From JASSUD01 sp031963405 (GTDB taxonomy: Bacteria > Pseudomonadota > Gammaproteobacteria > Burkholderiales > Burkholderiaceae), in the NCBI GenBank assembly GCA_031963405.1, contig JASSUJ010000001.1:620001-684000 (forward strand): a stretch of DNA of 64,000 nucleotides, read 5' to 3'. This document shows positions 33,574 to 42,072 of the stretch, piece after piece; within the stretch, counting starts at the first letter, position 1; each line of letters opens with the position of its first letter. A program made the position numbers and the translations under genes. The notes under the pieces are model-generated. The model was not told the DNA's origin. It saw only the letters and a program-made list of their open reading frames with translations, and did not search any database.

Positions 33574-35556
33574 TCAAATATCTGCTTCGACTTGATTACC
33601 CTTCTCTTCCAGCCAACCGCGTCGTGCCGCAGCTTCGTTTTTACCCATTAGCATATTCATCATGTCAACGGTTTGCTCAAAGTTGAAGCTACCCAGTGAA
33701 ACGGGTAATAAACGCCGTGTATCGGGATTCATCGTGGTATCCCACAGTTGGATTGCGCTCATTTCACCAAGGCCTTTGAAACGGCTGATATTGAGTTGAT
33801 TCTCACGCACACCATCCTTAAGGAGCTTATCGCGTATCGCGTTGAGTTCGCCTTCATCAAGCGCATACAGTTTTTGCGCTGGTCTTTTTCCGCGTGCTGG
33901 TGCATCCACGCGAAATAACGGGGGACGAGCCACATATACATGGTGATGTGCGATTAAACGAGGAAAATGCTTAAAGAAAAGCGTAAGTAACAATACTTGA
34001 ATATGCGCACCATCGACATCCGCATCAGACAAAATGCAGATTTTTCCATAGCGCAAACCAGAAAGGTCTGGCGTATCGTTGGGGCCATGTGGATCAACAC
34101 CAATTGCCACGGCAATATCATGCACCTCATGGTTGGCAAACAGCCGATCACGTTCAGCCTCCCACGTATTCAGTACTTTACCGCGCAAAGGCAGAATCGC
34201 CTGAAAGGCTTTGTCGCGCCCCATTTTTGCAGAGCCACCCGCTGAATCTCCTTCGACTAGAAAAAGCTCATTACGTGTTAACTCAGTTGACTCGCAATCG
34301 GTCAGCTTGCCTGGCAGCACCGCTACCCCAGAGCTTTTGCGTTTTTCAACTTTCTGGCCTGCACGGGTACGTGCTTGCGCTTGCCTAATCACTAGTTCAG
34401 CTAGCTTACGGCCATATTCAACATGTTGATTGAGCCAGAGTTCAAGCGCTGGGCGTAAGCATGAAGCGACTAGTCTCACCGCGTCACGGCTATTTAAGCG
34501 CTCTTTAATTTGCCCTTGAAATTGGGGGTCTAGCACCTTGGCTGAGAGTACAAATGATGCGCGCGCAAAGATATCTTCCGACAATAGCTTGACGCCTTTT
34601 GGCAAAAGACTATGCATTTCAATAAAACTTTTTACTGCTTGAAATAGCCCTTCGCGCAGCCCTGATTCGTGGGTACCACCAGCCGAAGTTGGGATCAAAT
34701 TCACATACGATTCACGCAGCAGTCCACCCTCCTCGCTCCAAGCCACTGCCCAGGAGGCTCCTTCGCCAACCGCAAAATTTTCATCGCCATCGCCTTGTAC
34801 TACAACACGCTCACCTTCAAAAAGTGGAATCAACGGCTCTACACCATTTAACCCTTCCAGCAAGTAACTACGTAAACCATCACGGTATTGCCAGCTTTGC
34901 CGCTCGCCACTTTTTTCAATCTCAAGCACCACCTCAACGCCTGGCAGTAACACCGCCTTGGAGCGCAAAAGCCGGTGCAATTCAGCGAGTGGCAACTGCG
35001 CGCTATCAAAATAATGAGCATCCGGCCACACTTTTACGCAGGTGCCACTTTTTTTCTCGCCGCGCACGCTATCGCGCACCGTGAGCGCTTGCGCTAACTC
35101 ACCATGCTTAAAGCCAATTTGCGCAACCTTGCCCTCACGCCACACCGTCACATCAAGCTGTGTAGATAAGGCATTCGTCACCGACACGCCGACCCCATGC
35201 AAGCCGCCAGAAAAGGTATACGCTCCACCGGCAGTCTTATCGAACTTGCCCCCGGCATGTAAACGCGTAAAGACAATCTCAACCACTGGCGCACCTTCTT
35301 GCGGGTGCATGCCAAACGGGATGCCACGGCCGTTATCTACTACGCTTACCGCTCCATCTCGATGCAAAGTGACCATAATTTGCCGCGCATAACCACCCAA
35401 GGCTTCGTCAGAAGCATTGTCAATGACTTCTTGAATAATATGCAGTGGGTTATCCGTACGCGTGTACATGCCAGGCCGCTGTTTAACCGGCTCTAGTCCT
35501 TTGAGTACTTTAATTGATGCTTCGCTGTACGATCGAATGGGTTTTTTTGATGACAT
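33574..35556 (-). CDS. parE: DNA topoisomerase IV subunit B
   Basis: The ATG at 35556 gives 660 residues; the frame is open to 35580. It has the GHKL ATPase (VIDNASDEALGGYA, DNGRGIPFGMHPQEG, GGLHGVGVSVTNALS), the transducer domain and the TOPRIM domain (LFLVEGDSAGGSAKMGRD, SDADVDGAHIQVLLL). DEGELNAIRDKLLKDG and ISRFKGLGEMSAIQLWDTTMNPDTRRLL follow. With ParC it forms the A2B2 topoisomerase IV. Immediately upstream of the start there is a cluster of DnaA-box-like sequences. The length is normal. Confidence 0.97.
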   Translation of the reverse strand: MSSKKPIRSYSEASIKVLKGLEPVKQRPGMYTRTDNPLHIIQEVIDNASDEALGGYARQIMVTLHRDGAVSVVDNGRGIPFGMHPQEGAPVVEIVFTRLHAGGKFDKTAGGAYTFSGGLHGVGVSVTNALSTQLDVTVWREGKVAQIGFKHGELAQALTVRDSVRGEKKSGTCVKVWPDAHYFDSAQLPLAELHRLLRSKAVLLPGVEVVLEIEKSGERQSWQYRDGLRSYLLEGLNGVEPLIPLFEGERVVVQGDGDENFAVGEGASWAVAWSEEGGLLRESYVNLIPTSAGGTHESGLREGLFQAVKSFIEMHSLLPKGVKLLSEDIFARASFVLSAKVLDPQFQGQIKERLNSRDAVRLVASCLRPALELWLNQHVEYGRKLAELVIRQAQARTRAGQKVEKRKSSGVAVLPGKLTDCESTELTRNELFLVEGDSAGGSAKMGRDKAFQAILPLRGKVLNTWEAERDRLFANHEVHDIAVAIGVDPHGPNDTPDLSGLRYGKICILSDADVDGAHIQVLLLTLFFKHFPRLIAHHHVYVARPPLFRVDAPARGKRPAQKLYALDEGELNAIRDKLLKDGVRENQLNISRFKGLGEMSAIQLWDTTMNPDTRRLLPVSLGSFNFEQTVDMMNMLMGKNEAAARRGWLEEKGNQVEADI

Positions 35557-35572
35557 CTGGTCACACCTAAAC

Positions 35573-35610
35573 TTATCCACGGCAACTGTGGAAAACCGCG
35601 GGGATAAGTC
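35573..35610. promoter_or_regulatory. Cluster of DnaA-box-like sequences upstream of parE
   Basis: TTATCCAC (35573-35580), TGTGGAAAA (35587-35595, the complement of TTTTCCACA) and GGGATAAG just after form three 9-mers close to the DnaA box TTATCCACA, two of them facing each other. They lie 17-55 bases upstream of the parE ATG. DnaA control of topoisomerase IV is possible, but chance similarity cannot be excluded. Confidence 0.4.
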
Positions 35611-35708
35611 GTTGAGTTTTTAAAAAAGCTGATAATAAACAGGGCTGTTGCATGCTTGGCTTACATTTTGAGCAACGCGCTATACCGCTAAAGTCTGGCG
35701 CAACATTC

Positions 35709-35812
35709 AGGAAATGCTGAATCAAACACGAGCCCAAAATGTCGGCGAGGCCAGTACAACTAGGACTAGCGATAGAACATGGCACCACTCACGGTTGATT
35801 CACCTCTTCCTT
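35709..35812. repeat. Palindromic repeat (GTAC family), copy K
   Basis: AGGAAATGCTGAATCAA faces TTGATTCACCTCTTCCTT, with CCAGTACAACTAGGACTAGC at the centre. It lies upstream of parE. Confidence 0.7.
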
Positions 35813-36225
35813 GAGAAAGCAGCTCGCCTCTACGGAAAATTGGAGCATATACATAAATAATTCATCGGTGAAGACTGCGTAAGCACTAGAAGCCTGTTTC
35901 CAAATTTAAACTAGCGGCTTAGTAAAAAGATAGATTATGGCGATTCTGATAAAGGTTTTAGAGAAATGAATACAAATTTCATCAACTTTAGACAATCGGC
36001 CTATCAAAATTGACTATTGGATGAAAAAGAAGTGTGGGATATCTCTACACCTATGTTGCACAAACAAGCACACAGATGCGAGCGAATGGATCGGTCCAGC
36101 CGAGCGTAGTCACGCTGTATTAGGCAGTTTTAAGAGCGGGTACAGAAGTTTTGATGCTTACAACCATATCAAATGCCGAAAGCGCCATATTATTGAATTA
36201 GCTGCACTGTTAGCACACGATTAAT
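35813..36225. other. Spacer between parE and the erythromycin esterase-like gene
   Basis: A 67-codon frame at 36021-36224 (plus strand) with EWIGPAERSHAVLGSFKSGYRSFDAYNHIKCRKRH could be the tail of a decayed gene, for example a transposase, but I cannot match it to a family. No other coding potential is visible. Confidence 0.35.
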
Positions 36226-37563
36226 TCACATACCGGACGGATAAGTTTCAATATCAGTTGGCTGAGTAGGCGCATCAGCATCGTTGATCTTATGCCTGTC
36301 TAGCGGCTGCAATGCTGTTGTGCAGCTGAAATGGACCACTGCATCAAACTGCGCAAATAAATTGGCATAGAAGTAGTGGCTAGTCTTTTCACTGTGCGGC
36401 AAATAGATCACCCCTATCGCGCGCTCGAGCCGCTCTGTTGCGAATGCGGTACGCATGGCTTCGCTGCCAGTAAATGGCAAAAACAGCGTATCGAGCCCTA
36501 TTTCCTGCAAGACCCACTCATGACTATCTGGTCGTGACGGCCGCACATTTTTTATTTCCCAAGGTCCGCTCCATTCGCTAGCAGCAGTCACGGTTCCGGT
36601 ATGCGTGGTGAAGCCTACACTTTTTGCACGCGCCCCCCATTTTTGTGAGACCAGTTGTCCCAGGTTGAGTTGACCTTGTCGCCCCATTTCGGTAGCACGC
36701 GCATCACCAAGATGCGAATTATGCGCCCAGACAATAATTTTCCCGTTTACCTGCCCAATAAGGCGCTCGAGTGTTTCCATCATATGCAGATCGCGCAGGT
36801 TCCAAGAAGCCGGGCCGGAACGGAACATTGCCCGATAGTAAGCTTCGGCATTGCAGACAACGCGTGCATTCTGTTCTGCATAGAAAGCGGCCTGGGCACT
36901 GTCGCTATCGTCTTCATCCAGTACGCTATGCGTATGCTTAATGAGCGCAATCAATTGTGCGATTGCTTCATCCTGGCAATCTTTGCGCAAACCCAAGGTG
37001 GTTTCGTAACCATAGCGCTGCGGGTCAATAATGCCGTTATCAAAGCATTGATAACATATCCGTGCATGCGCCGCGTACTCGGGGTCAACGCTTTCTAAAT
37101 AGCGCAGTACTGCTTCTTGGGAGGCACTCAAACTATACAAATCGAGCCCATAAAAACCCACCGCTAACTTTAAGTTTCGATAGCTGATATTAAAACCGCG
37201 CAGCCACTCGATAAACTCTGCAACCACCTCATTTCGCCACATCCACTGCGGGAAGCGTCGGAACCCATTGAGCGCTTGTATGGCATTTTGGTCACTGCCA
37301 CGTCCTGCAGCGTAACGGCTTACCCGATAACTATCTGGCCAGTCTGCTTCCACAGCAACCGCTGCAAAACCATGGTGTGCGATAAGTTCGCGTGTAATAT
37401 TTGCCCGCGCTTGATAAAACTCCTGGGTGCCATGTGTGGCTTCGCCCAGTAGCACGATTTCTGCATCTTTTAGAAAATCAACAATGCGCACAACATCTTC
37501 TGGCCCAGTTAACGCAATCGCCTCTCGGCGTGCTAGCAAATTTGCTTGTGACGCCTCATACAT
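36226..37563 (-). CDS. Erythromycin esterase family protein
   Basis: The 445-residue protein starts at an ATG preceded by AGGAGGG. It has the family motifs IVLLGEATHGTQEFYQAR (Glu41 and His44 are the conserved catalytic pair), FAAVAVEADWPDSYRVSRYAAG, FPQWMWRNEVVAEFIEWLRGFN, FYGLDLYSL and IIVWAHNSHLGDARATEMGRQGQLNLGQLV. True erythromycin esterases open the macrolide lactone ring, but most chromosomal members are of unknown function. It is followed in the genome by a phosphoribosyltransferase and then a BON-domain gene, all leftward, a grouping seen in other proteobacteria. A stress or envelope role is therefore more likely than antibiotic resistance. Confidence 0.9.
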   Translation of the reverse strand: MYEASQANLLARREAIALTGPEDVVRIVDFLKDAEIVLLGEATHGTQEFYQARANITRELIAHHGFAAVAVEADWPDSYRVSRYAAGRGSDQNAIQALNGFRRFPQWMWRNEVVAEFIEWLRGFNISYRNLKLAVGFYGLDLYSLSASQEAVLRYLESVDPEYAAHARICYQCFDNGIIDPQRYGYETTLGLRKDCQDEAIAQLIALIKHTHSVLDEDDSDSAQAAFYAEQNARVVCNAEAYYRAMFRSGPASWNLRDLHMMETLERLIGQVNGKIIVWAHNSHLGDARATEMGRQGQLNLGQLVSQKWGARAKSVGFTTHTGTVTAASEWSGPWEIKNVRPSRPDSHEWVLQEIGLDTLFLPFTGSEAMRTAFATERLERAIGVIYLPHSEKTSHYFYANLFAQFDAVVHFSCTTALQPLDRHKINDADAPTQPTDIETYPSGM

Positions 37564-37587
37564 GACTGATTCCCTCCTAACTTAGGA

Positions 37588-38271
37588 TTAAGGCTCTTCC
37601 CCCTTATTTGCAGATAGATCAGCACGCGCTAATAAATCGATAACTTCCTGATCCTCAAGTTGCTCAAAATGGTCGTAATACTGCCCAACTGAACCAAACG
37701 GCTGAGGGCAAAATAGACAAACACCCTTATCGATAAGGCGCAAAATGCTATGCCATACGTCTAGCGGCGCTACCGGCGTGGCTACCACCAACGCTGCTAC
37801 TTTTATACGCCGCAAGGCAGCTAAGGCTACCTTCATCGTGCTGCCAGTCGCGATCCCATCGTCGACCACAATTACTGTTTTTCCAACTAAATCAGGTGGC
37901 AACTTAGTGCCCCGGTATATTTGGCGTCGGCGCTCGATCTCATGTAATTGTTGTTGCTTCAGCGCTTCCAGATCATTATTTTTAAATTGCAATGCTTCGA
38001 TCAAGCTTTCATTCCATACCACTTGATGTGCACTGCCATCGACGACTGCGCCAAGTGCTACCTCAGGCATGCTGGGCACACCGATTTTTCTAACTAACAA
38101 AATATCGAGCGGCGCATTAAGAGACTGTGCGATTTCAAAGCCGATCGGTAAGCCACCACGGGGCAACGCCAGCACAACGGGGTGCAGCAGGTGAAAAGAC
38201 AGTAATGCACGGGCCAGTTGCTGGCCAGCAGCATGCCTATTGTTGAATAGAGGCCAATAGCTTTCTCGCAT
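37588..38271 (-). CDS. Phosphoribosyltransferase family protein
   Basis: The 227-residue protein has a type I phosphoribosyltransferase fold. VLALPRGGLPIGFEIAQSLNAPLDILLVRKIGVPSMPEVALGAV precedes the PRPP-binding loop VIVVDDGIATGSTMKVAL (residues 133-150). A C-terminal VVATPVAPLDVW and a Cys-containing stretch (GVCLFCPQPFGSVGQYYDHFEQL) are typical of the stand-alone group, which is often fused or adjacent to erythromycin esterase-like or hydrolase genes. The substrate is unknown. It lies 24 bases upstream of the erythromycin esterase-like gene and the two are probably co-transcribed. Confidence 0.88.
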   Translation of the reverse strand: MRESYWPLFNNRHAAGQQLARALLSFHLLHPVVLALPRGGLPIGFEIAQSLNAPLDILLVRKIGVPSMPEVALGAVVDGSAHQVVWNESLIEALQFKNNDLEALKQQQLHEIERRRQIYRGTKLPPDLVGKTVIVVDDGIATGSTMKVALAALRRIKVAALVVATPVAPLDVWHSILRLIDKGVCLFCPQPFGSVGQYYDHFEQLEDQEVIDLLARADLSANKGEEP

Positions 38272-38413
38272 TATTTACTTTTAATCTGATTAATTTGTGC
38301 GGCCTTTTTCACTGATTCGTGCTCAAGACACGTTAAAACTTGTTGTTACCGCTATCGCCAATCATCATAAAATTCTCCCGTTTCCATATTTCTGCTATTT
38401 GTTCTTAACGCCC

Positions 38414-39073
38414 CTATTCAATACTTAGTTGTTCCTCTACCTGGGTAACGCCTGGCACTGACCAGACCCCCCGCCTGGCTTCCATTAACTCTGCCCAGGA
38501 ACGCACTCGGCCTTTGAGCGTCACCTTACCTTGCGCGTTCACCTCAACCCCAATCTGCTCAGCATCGAGCTGTGCATGACGATGAAATTCCCGCTTAATC
38601 TGAGATTTGATTTCTTCTGCTGAGGGGCTCGTCCCTCTATTGATCAGAATCTGATTATTCAAGCTTTTTACGCCCGCGAGTCGCCTGATCGCTTTGTCAG
38701 CCGCTTCACGCTGGTACCACCAATCCACGTTGCCGGTGAGTATTACGCGACCATCCTCGACGCTGACCTTAATCTGATCCTGAGGTAAAGCGCTATTCCA
38801 TTCCAAGGCATTGACAGCGGCGTTAGCAATAGCCGCATCTGATACTCGATAGCGGCTGGCTAATTCCACCTCGAGCTCATTAGCCACTCCTTTAACGCCA
38901 GCAATATTTTTGACAGCTCGCTCGGCAGCATGCTTTTCAAGCAAGCTGCTGACCTTACCGCCTAATGTCACGACTTTGCCATCAATAGCGACGGTAATAT
39001 TGGAAGCATCTAAACTAGGCTCGAACTTGAGCTTTGCCATAATGTCTTCATAAAGCTGAGCATCAGTTTTCAT
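38414..39073 (-). CDS. Triple BON-domain protein
   Basis: The 219-residue protein consists of three BON domains of about 70 residues, at about 5-75, 78-148 and 150-219. Each has the pattern of a helix followed by V-x-V-x-x-G-x-V-x-L-x-G-x-V (VAIDGKVVTLGGKVSS, VSVEDGRVILTGNVDWW, VEVNAQGKVTLKGRVRSW) and a second helix with A-x-x-AxxxVxGVxxV. BON domains bind phospholipid or act at the envelope, as in OsmY. There is no signal peptide, so this copy is predicted to be cytoplasmic, unlike OsmY. It lies upstream of the phosphoribosyltransferase gene and probably belongs to a stress-response group with it. Confidence 0.9.
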   Translation of the reverse strand: MKTDAQLYEDIMAKLKFEPSLDASNITVAIDGKVVTLGGKVSSLLEKHAAERAVKNIAGVKGVANELEVELASRYRVSDAAIANAAVNALEWNSALPQDQIKVSVEDGRVILTGNVDWWYQREAADKAIRRLAGVKSLNNQILINRGTSPSAEEIKSQIKREFHRHAQLDAEQIGVEVNAQGKVTLKGRVRSWAELMEARRGVWSVPGVTQVEEQLSIE

Positions 39074-39420
39074 CGTTCCCTCCTAGCTTTTGAACGGTAA
39101 AAAATTGCCCTAATCAGCTAAAAATTTTTTGTTATGTAAGTTTTTAAGATAGCTCTAATTTTTGTAGGTTACAAACGGGTCAATATCAGTCGAAGCTTGG
39201 AAAAATTTTTCTTTCTTATTCTTTGCAATAAGAGAGGGGGCGAAATGAAAGTGCCTAGCGCTTACGCTCCTCCACTTAATCCAATCCTGCAAAGCTCAAA
39301 CTCCATGATAAAATTGCGCTCACTTTGAAGATGTATTTAGGTAGGTACATTCAACTTAAATTTCTCTCTGCGCTGCCGCCTGCATATAGCGAAAGCAAAC
39401 GTAATTAACACGACAACCCT
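39074..39420. other. Spacer between the BON gene and yebC
   Basis: This spacer between the divergent BON gene and yebC should hold both promoters. No additional gene is visible. Palindromic repeat L follows. Confidence 0.45.
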
Positions 39421-39523
39421 AAGGAAGTGCTGAATCAATCGCAAACAAAAATGCCTTTGCTGCCAGTACATTAGTACAGCGGCAAAGATATGGCACTACG
39501 CTCGATTTGCTCAGTATTTCCTT
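39421..39523. repeat. Palindromic repeat (GTAC family), copy L
   Basis: AAGGAAGTGCTGAAT faces TCAGTATTTCCTT, and the centre is CTTTGCTGCCAGTACATT followed by AGTACAGCGGCAAAG, a near-perfect inner hairpin almost identical to that of copy D. About 103 bp; it ends about 50 bases before the yebC start. Confidence 0.85.
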
Positions 39524-39575
39524 AATAACCTTATAACGCGAGCTGATGAAAAACTCAGCTGCGCTGGAGATTTTG

Positions 39576-40304
39576 ATGGCCGGTCACTCTAAATGGGCCA
39601 ATATCAAACATAAAAAAGCCGCTACAGATGCTAAACGCGGCAAGATTTGGACTCGTGTAATTAAAGAAATTACCGTTGCTGCCCGCTTAGGCGGAGGCGA
39701 CGCGAATAGCAACCCGCGCTTGCGCCTGGCAATTGATAAAGCCACCGATGTTAATATGCCCAAAGACAATATTCAGCGGGCGATTTCGCGTGGCATAGGC
39801 GAGCTGGATGGGGCGCACTATGAAGAGCTACGCTACGAAGGCTATGGCCCGTCTGGTGCCGCAGTGATCGTTGAGTGCATGACGGATAACCGCATCCGCA
39901 CCGTGGCTGAAGTACGCCATGCGTTTGCTAAACACGGCGGCAATATGGGGCAAGACGGCTGCGTCGCCTTTATGTTCACACACTGCGCTCAGCTGCTATT
40001 TGCACCTGATGTCTCTGAAGAAGCGTTAATGGAAATAGCACTTAACGTCGAAGCAGATGACATCATCAAAAACGATGATGGCAGCTTTGAGGTGATCTGC
40101 GCACCGGCTGACTTCGAGAAAGTAAAAAATGCATTTGCTGCAGCGGGTTTAGTCGCGGAATTCGCTGAGATTACGATGAAGCCGCAAAATGAAGTCAGCT
40201 TCACAGGTGAAGAGGCACTGAAGATGCAAAAACTGTTAGACGCTCTCGAAAATCTTGATGACGTGCAGCACGTGTTTAGCAATGCCGTGCTTGACGAAAT
40301 TTGA
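39576..40304 (+). CDS. yebC: YebC/PmpR family protein
   Basis: The ATG at 39576 follows GGAG and starts MAGHSKWANIKHKKAATDAKRGKIWTRVIKEITVAARLGGGD, the invariant start of the TACO1/YebC family; the frame is open ten codons upstream, but those are unlike the family. The 242-residue protein has all three domains (DKATDVNMPKDNIQRAISRG, ECMTDNRIRTVAEVRHAFAKHGGNMGQDGCVAFMF). Some members act as DNA-binding regulators, while recent work ascribes a translation role in relieving ribosome stalling at proline-rich stretches. Full length, no anomalies. Confidence 0.97.
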   Translation: MAGHSKWANIKHKKAATDAKRGKIWTRVIKEITVAARLGGGDANSNPRLRLAIDKATDVNMPKDNIQRAISRGIGELDGAHYEELRYEGYGPSGAAVIVECMTDNRIRTVAEVRHAFAKHGGNMGQDGCVAFMFTHCAQLLFAPDVSEEALMEIALNVEADDIIKNDDGSFEVICAPADFEKVKNAFAAAGLVAEFAEITMKPQNEVSFTGEEALKMQKLLDALENLDDVQHVFSNAVLDEI

Positions 40305-40355
40305 CAGCTACTGTCAAAAACAAGCAACGCTAACGCCTCGGTTGAGGGTGGCAAA

Positions 40356-40417
40356 GGAACCCCAACATAATTACCTTCAAAGAATCATCAAGATTGTCAG
40401 CAGCATGTTGGGGTTCC
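40356..40417. terminator. Hairpin after yebC with 13-base perfect arms
   Basis: GGAACCCCAACAT (40356-40368) and ATGTTGGGGTTCC (40405-40417) are exact complements around a 36-base loop. The right arm continues into CGTATTTAATTAAA, shared with the hairpin at 2279. Likely a terminator belonging to a dispersed family. Confidence 0.6.
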
Positions 40418-40617
40418 GTATTTAATTAAACGCTTTGCCCCCTACCATGCTTTGCCATTTTTTCTCGGTTGGGGGGATAAATTGAATTAAATGTAGAGAA
40501 CCCCCACCGAGCAAGCCATAAATCTCTAATTTTTGTTTCTTTGAGACGTTGAACAGGCCGCTTAAAAACGAACCTTGGCAACGAATTTTTCACTTCGGAC
40601 TCATTTCGGAAATTACT

Positions 40618-41892
40618 ATGAAATTACTAGTGGTCGGCTCAGGTGGCCGGGAACATGCATTAGCATGGAAACTTGCTCAATCGGCGCTGGTACAACGTGT
40701 CTATGTGGCACCGGGCAATGGTGGCACAGCTTCTGACGACGCGCTGTGCAATGTACCCCTGACCGATTTCGAGGCACTGGCTGATTTCGTCGAGAAAGAG
40801 CAAATCGCACTTACTGTAGTTGGGCCAGAAGCCCCGCTGGCAGATGGTTTAGTCGATTTCTTTCGTGCCCGCGGCCTCAAAATATTTGGCCCTACTCAGC
40901 AAGCAGCGCAGCTGGAAAGCTCCAAGCAATTTGCTAAAGCCTTTATGCAACGGCATAACATTCCTACTGCCGAATACCAAAATTTTTCCGAAGCCGAAGC
41001 TGCGCATCAATATGTGGAAAGCAAAGGCGTACCGCTGGTCATCAAAGCGGATGGCTTAGCGTCAGGTAAAGGCGTAGTCGTCGCGCAGAGTCTTGCTGAA
41101 GCACACGCCGCCGTTGATACACTGCTGGCTGAGCGCAAACTTGCGGATGAAAAGGCCTCGATTATTATTGAAGAATATCTCGATGGGGAAGAAGCCAGCT
41201 TTATTGTGATGGTAGATGGCAAGCACGTGCTTGCGCTTGCCTCTAGCCAAGACCATAAGCGTCTGCTTGATGGCGATTTGGGACCAAATACTGGCGGCAT
41301 GGGGGCTTACTCACCTGCACCCGTGATTACGCCACAATTGCATGCCCGCGTTATGCGGGAAATTATTTTGCCGACTGTAAACGGCATGGAAAGCGAAGGA
41401 AATCGCTTCACCGGCTTTTTATACGCAGGTTTAATGATTGATGCGCAAGGTCAGCCTAGAGTGCTTGAATTTAATTGCCGCCTGGGCGACCCTGAAGCTC
41501 AAGTCATTATGGCGCGCTTAAAAAGCGATTTTTCTAAAATCCTGGCGCAGGCTATTGCTGGCAAACTCGATGAAACCGAAGCCGAATGGGATCGCCGTAC
41601 GGCGCTCGGCGTGGTACTTGCGGCCCGTAACTATCCGCAAACCCCGGCTCAAGGCGACGTCATCTCTGGTATCGCACCACCAACTGATAACGCCATCACC
41701 TTTCACGCTGCGACCAAGCTTGTCGATAATCAGCTTGTCACCACCGGCGGGCGCGTGCTTTGTGTAGTTGGGCTGGCAGATTCAGTACGCAGCGCACAGT
41801 CAGTCGCTTACGAGGCAGTGAACCAAATCACTTTTGATGGCATGCAATATCGACACGATATTGGCTATCGCGCAATCAATCGCAAGCAGTAA
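40618..41892 (+). CDS. purD: Phosphoribosylamine-glycine ligase
   Basis: The ATG at 40618 starts MKLLVVGSGGREHALAWKLAQSALVQRVYVAPGNGGTA, the family N-terminus; upstream codons in the same frame are unlike it. The 424-residue enzyme joins phosphoribosylamine and glycine with ATP in the second step of purine synthesis. ATP-grasp motifs are visible: VIKADGLASGKGVVVA, EEYLDGEEASFIVMVDG, SSQDHKRLLDGDLGPNTGGMGAYSPAP and FTGFLYAGLMIDAQGQPRVLEFNCRLGDPEAQVI. Full length. Its transcript is probably ended by the strong palindrome directly downstream. Confidence 0.97.
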   Translation: MKLLVVGSGGREHALAWKLAQSALVQRVYVAPGNGGTASDDALCNVPLTDFEALADFVEKEQIALTVVGPEAPLADGLVDFFRARGLKIFGPTQQAAQLESSKQFAKAFMQRHNIPTAEYQNFSEAEAAHQYVESKGVPLVIKADGLASGKGVVVAQSLAEAHAAVDTLLAERKLADEKASIIIEEYLDGEEASFIVMVDGKHVLALASSQDHKRLLDGDLGPNTGGMGAYSPAPVITPQLHARVMREIILPTVNGMESEGNRFTGFLYAGLMIDAQGQPRVLEFNCRLGDPEAQVIMARLKSDFSKILAQAIAGKLDETEAEWDRRTALGVVLAARNYPQTPAQGDVISGIAPPTDNAITFHAATKLVDNQLVTTGGRVLCVVGLADSVRSAQSVAYEAVNQITFDGMQYRHDIGYRAINRKQ

Positions 41893-41903
41893 AGCCTCTC
41901 TCG

Positions 41904-41985
41904 AATGATCTGCAGCTTTACCCTCCCGCGCAGACAGTACTCTTGCACTGTCTGCGCGGGAGGGCTGCGCGTTGTAGATCATTGG
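41904..41985. repeat. Palindromic repeat (GTAC family), copy M, with strong central stem after purD
   Basis: The centre CCCTCCCGCGCAGACAGT faces ACTGTCTGCGCGGGAGGG around CTCTTGC, a very stable hairpin, flanked by AATGATCTGC/GTAGATCATT. It begins 11 bases after the purD stop and probably works as its terminator. Confidence 0.7.
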
Positions 41986-42072
41986 AGACGCCCTAATCCC
42001 AGCCTACGCGGGCTATTAGTAGATACAAAAATATAAGGCTTTTAAACGCCTACTTATTGCCTGGACACCATT

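Noticed and set aside
36021..36224. 67-codon frame that might be a transposase tail
   Set aside because: I could not match EWIGPAERSHAVLGSFKSGYRSF to any transposase family and saw no inverted ends, so it is left as spacer content.
36226..37563. Erythromycin esterase-like gene as a macrolide-resistance determinant
   Set aside because: Chromosomal context with phosphoribosyltransferase and BON genes is that of the general family, most members of which are not known to confer resistance.
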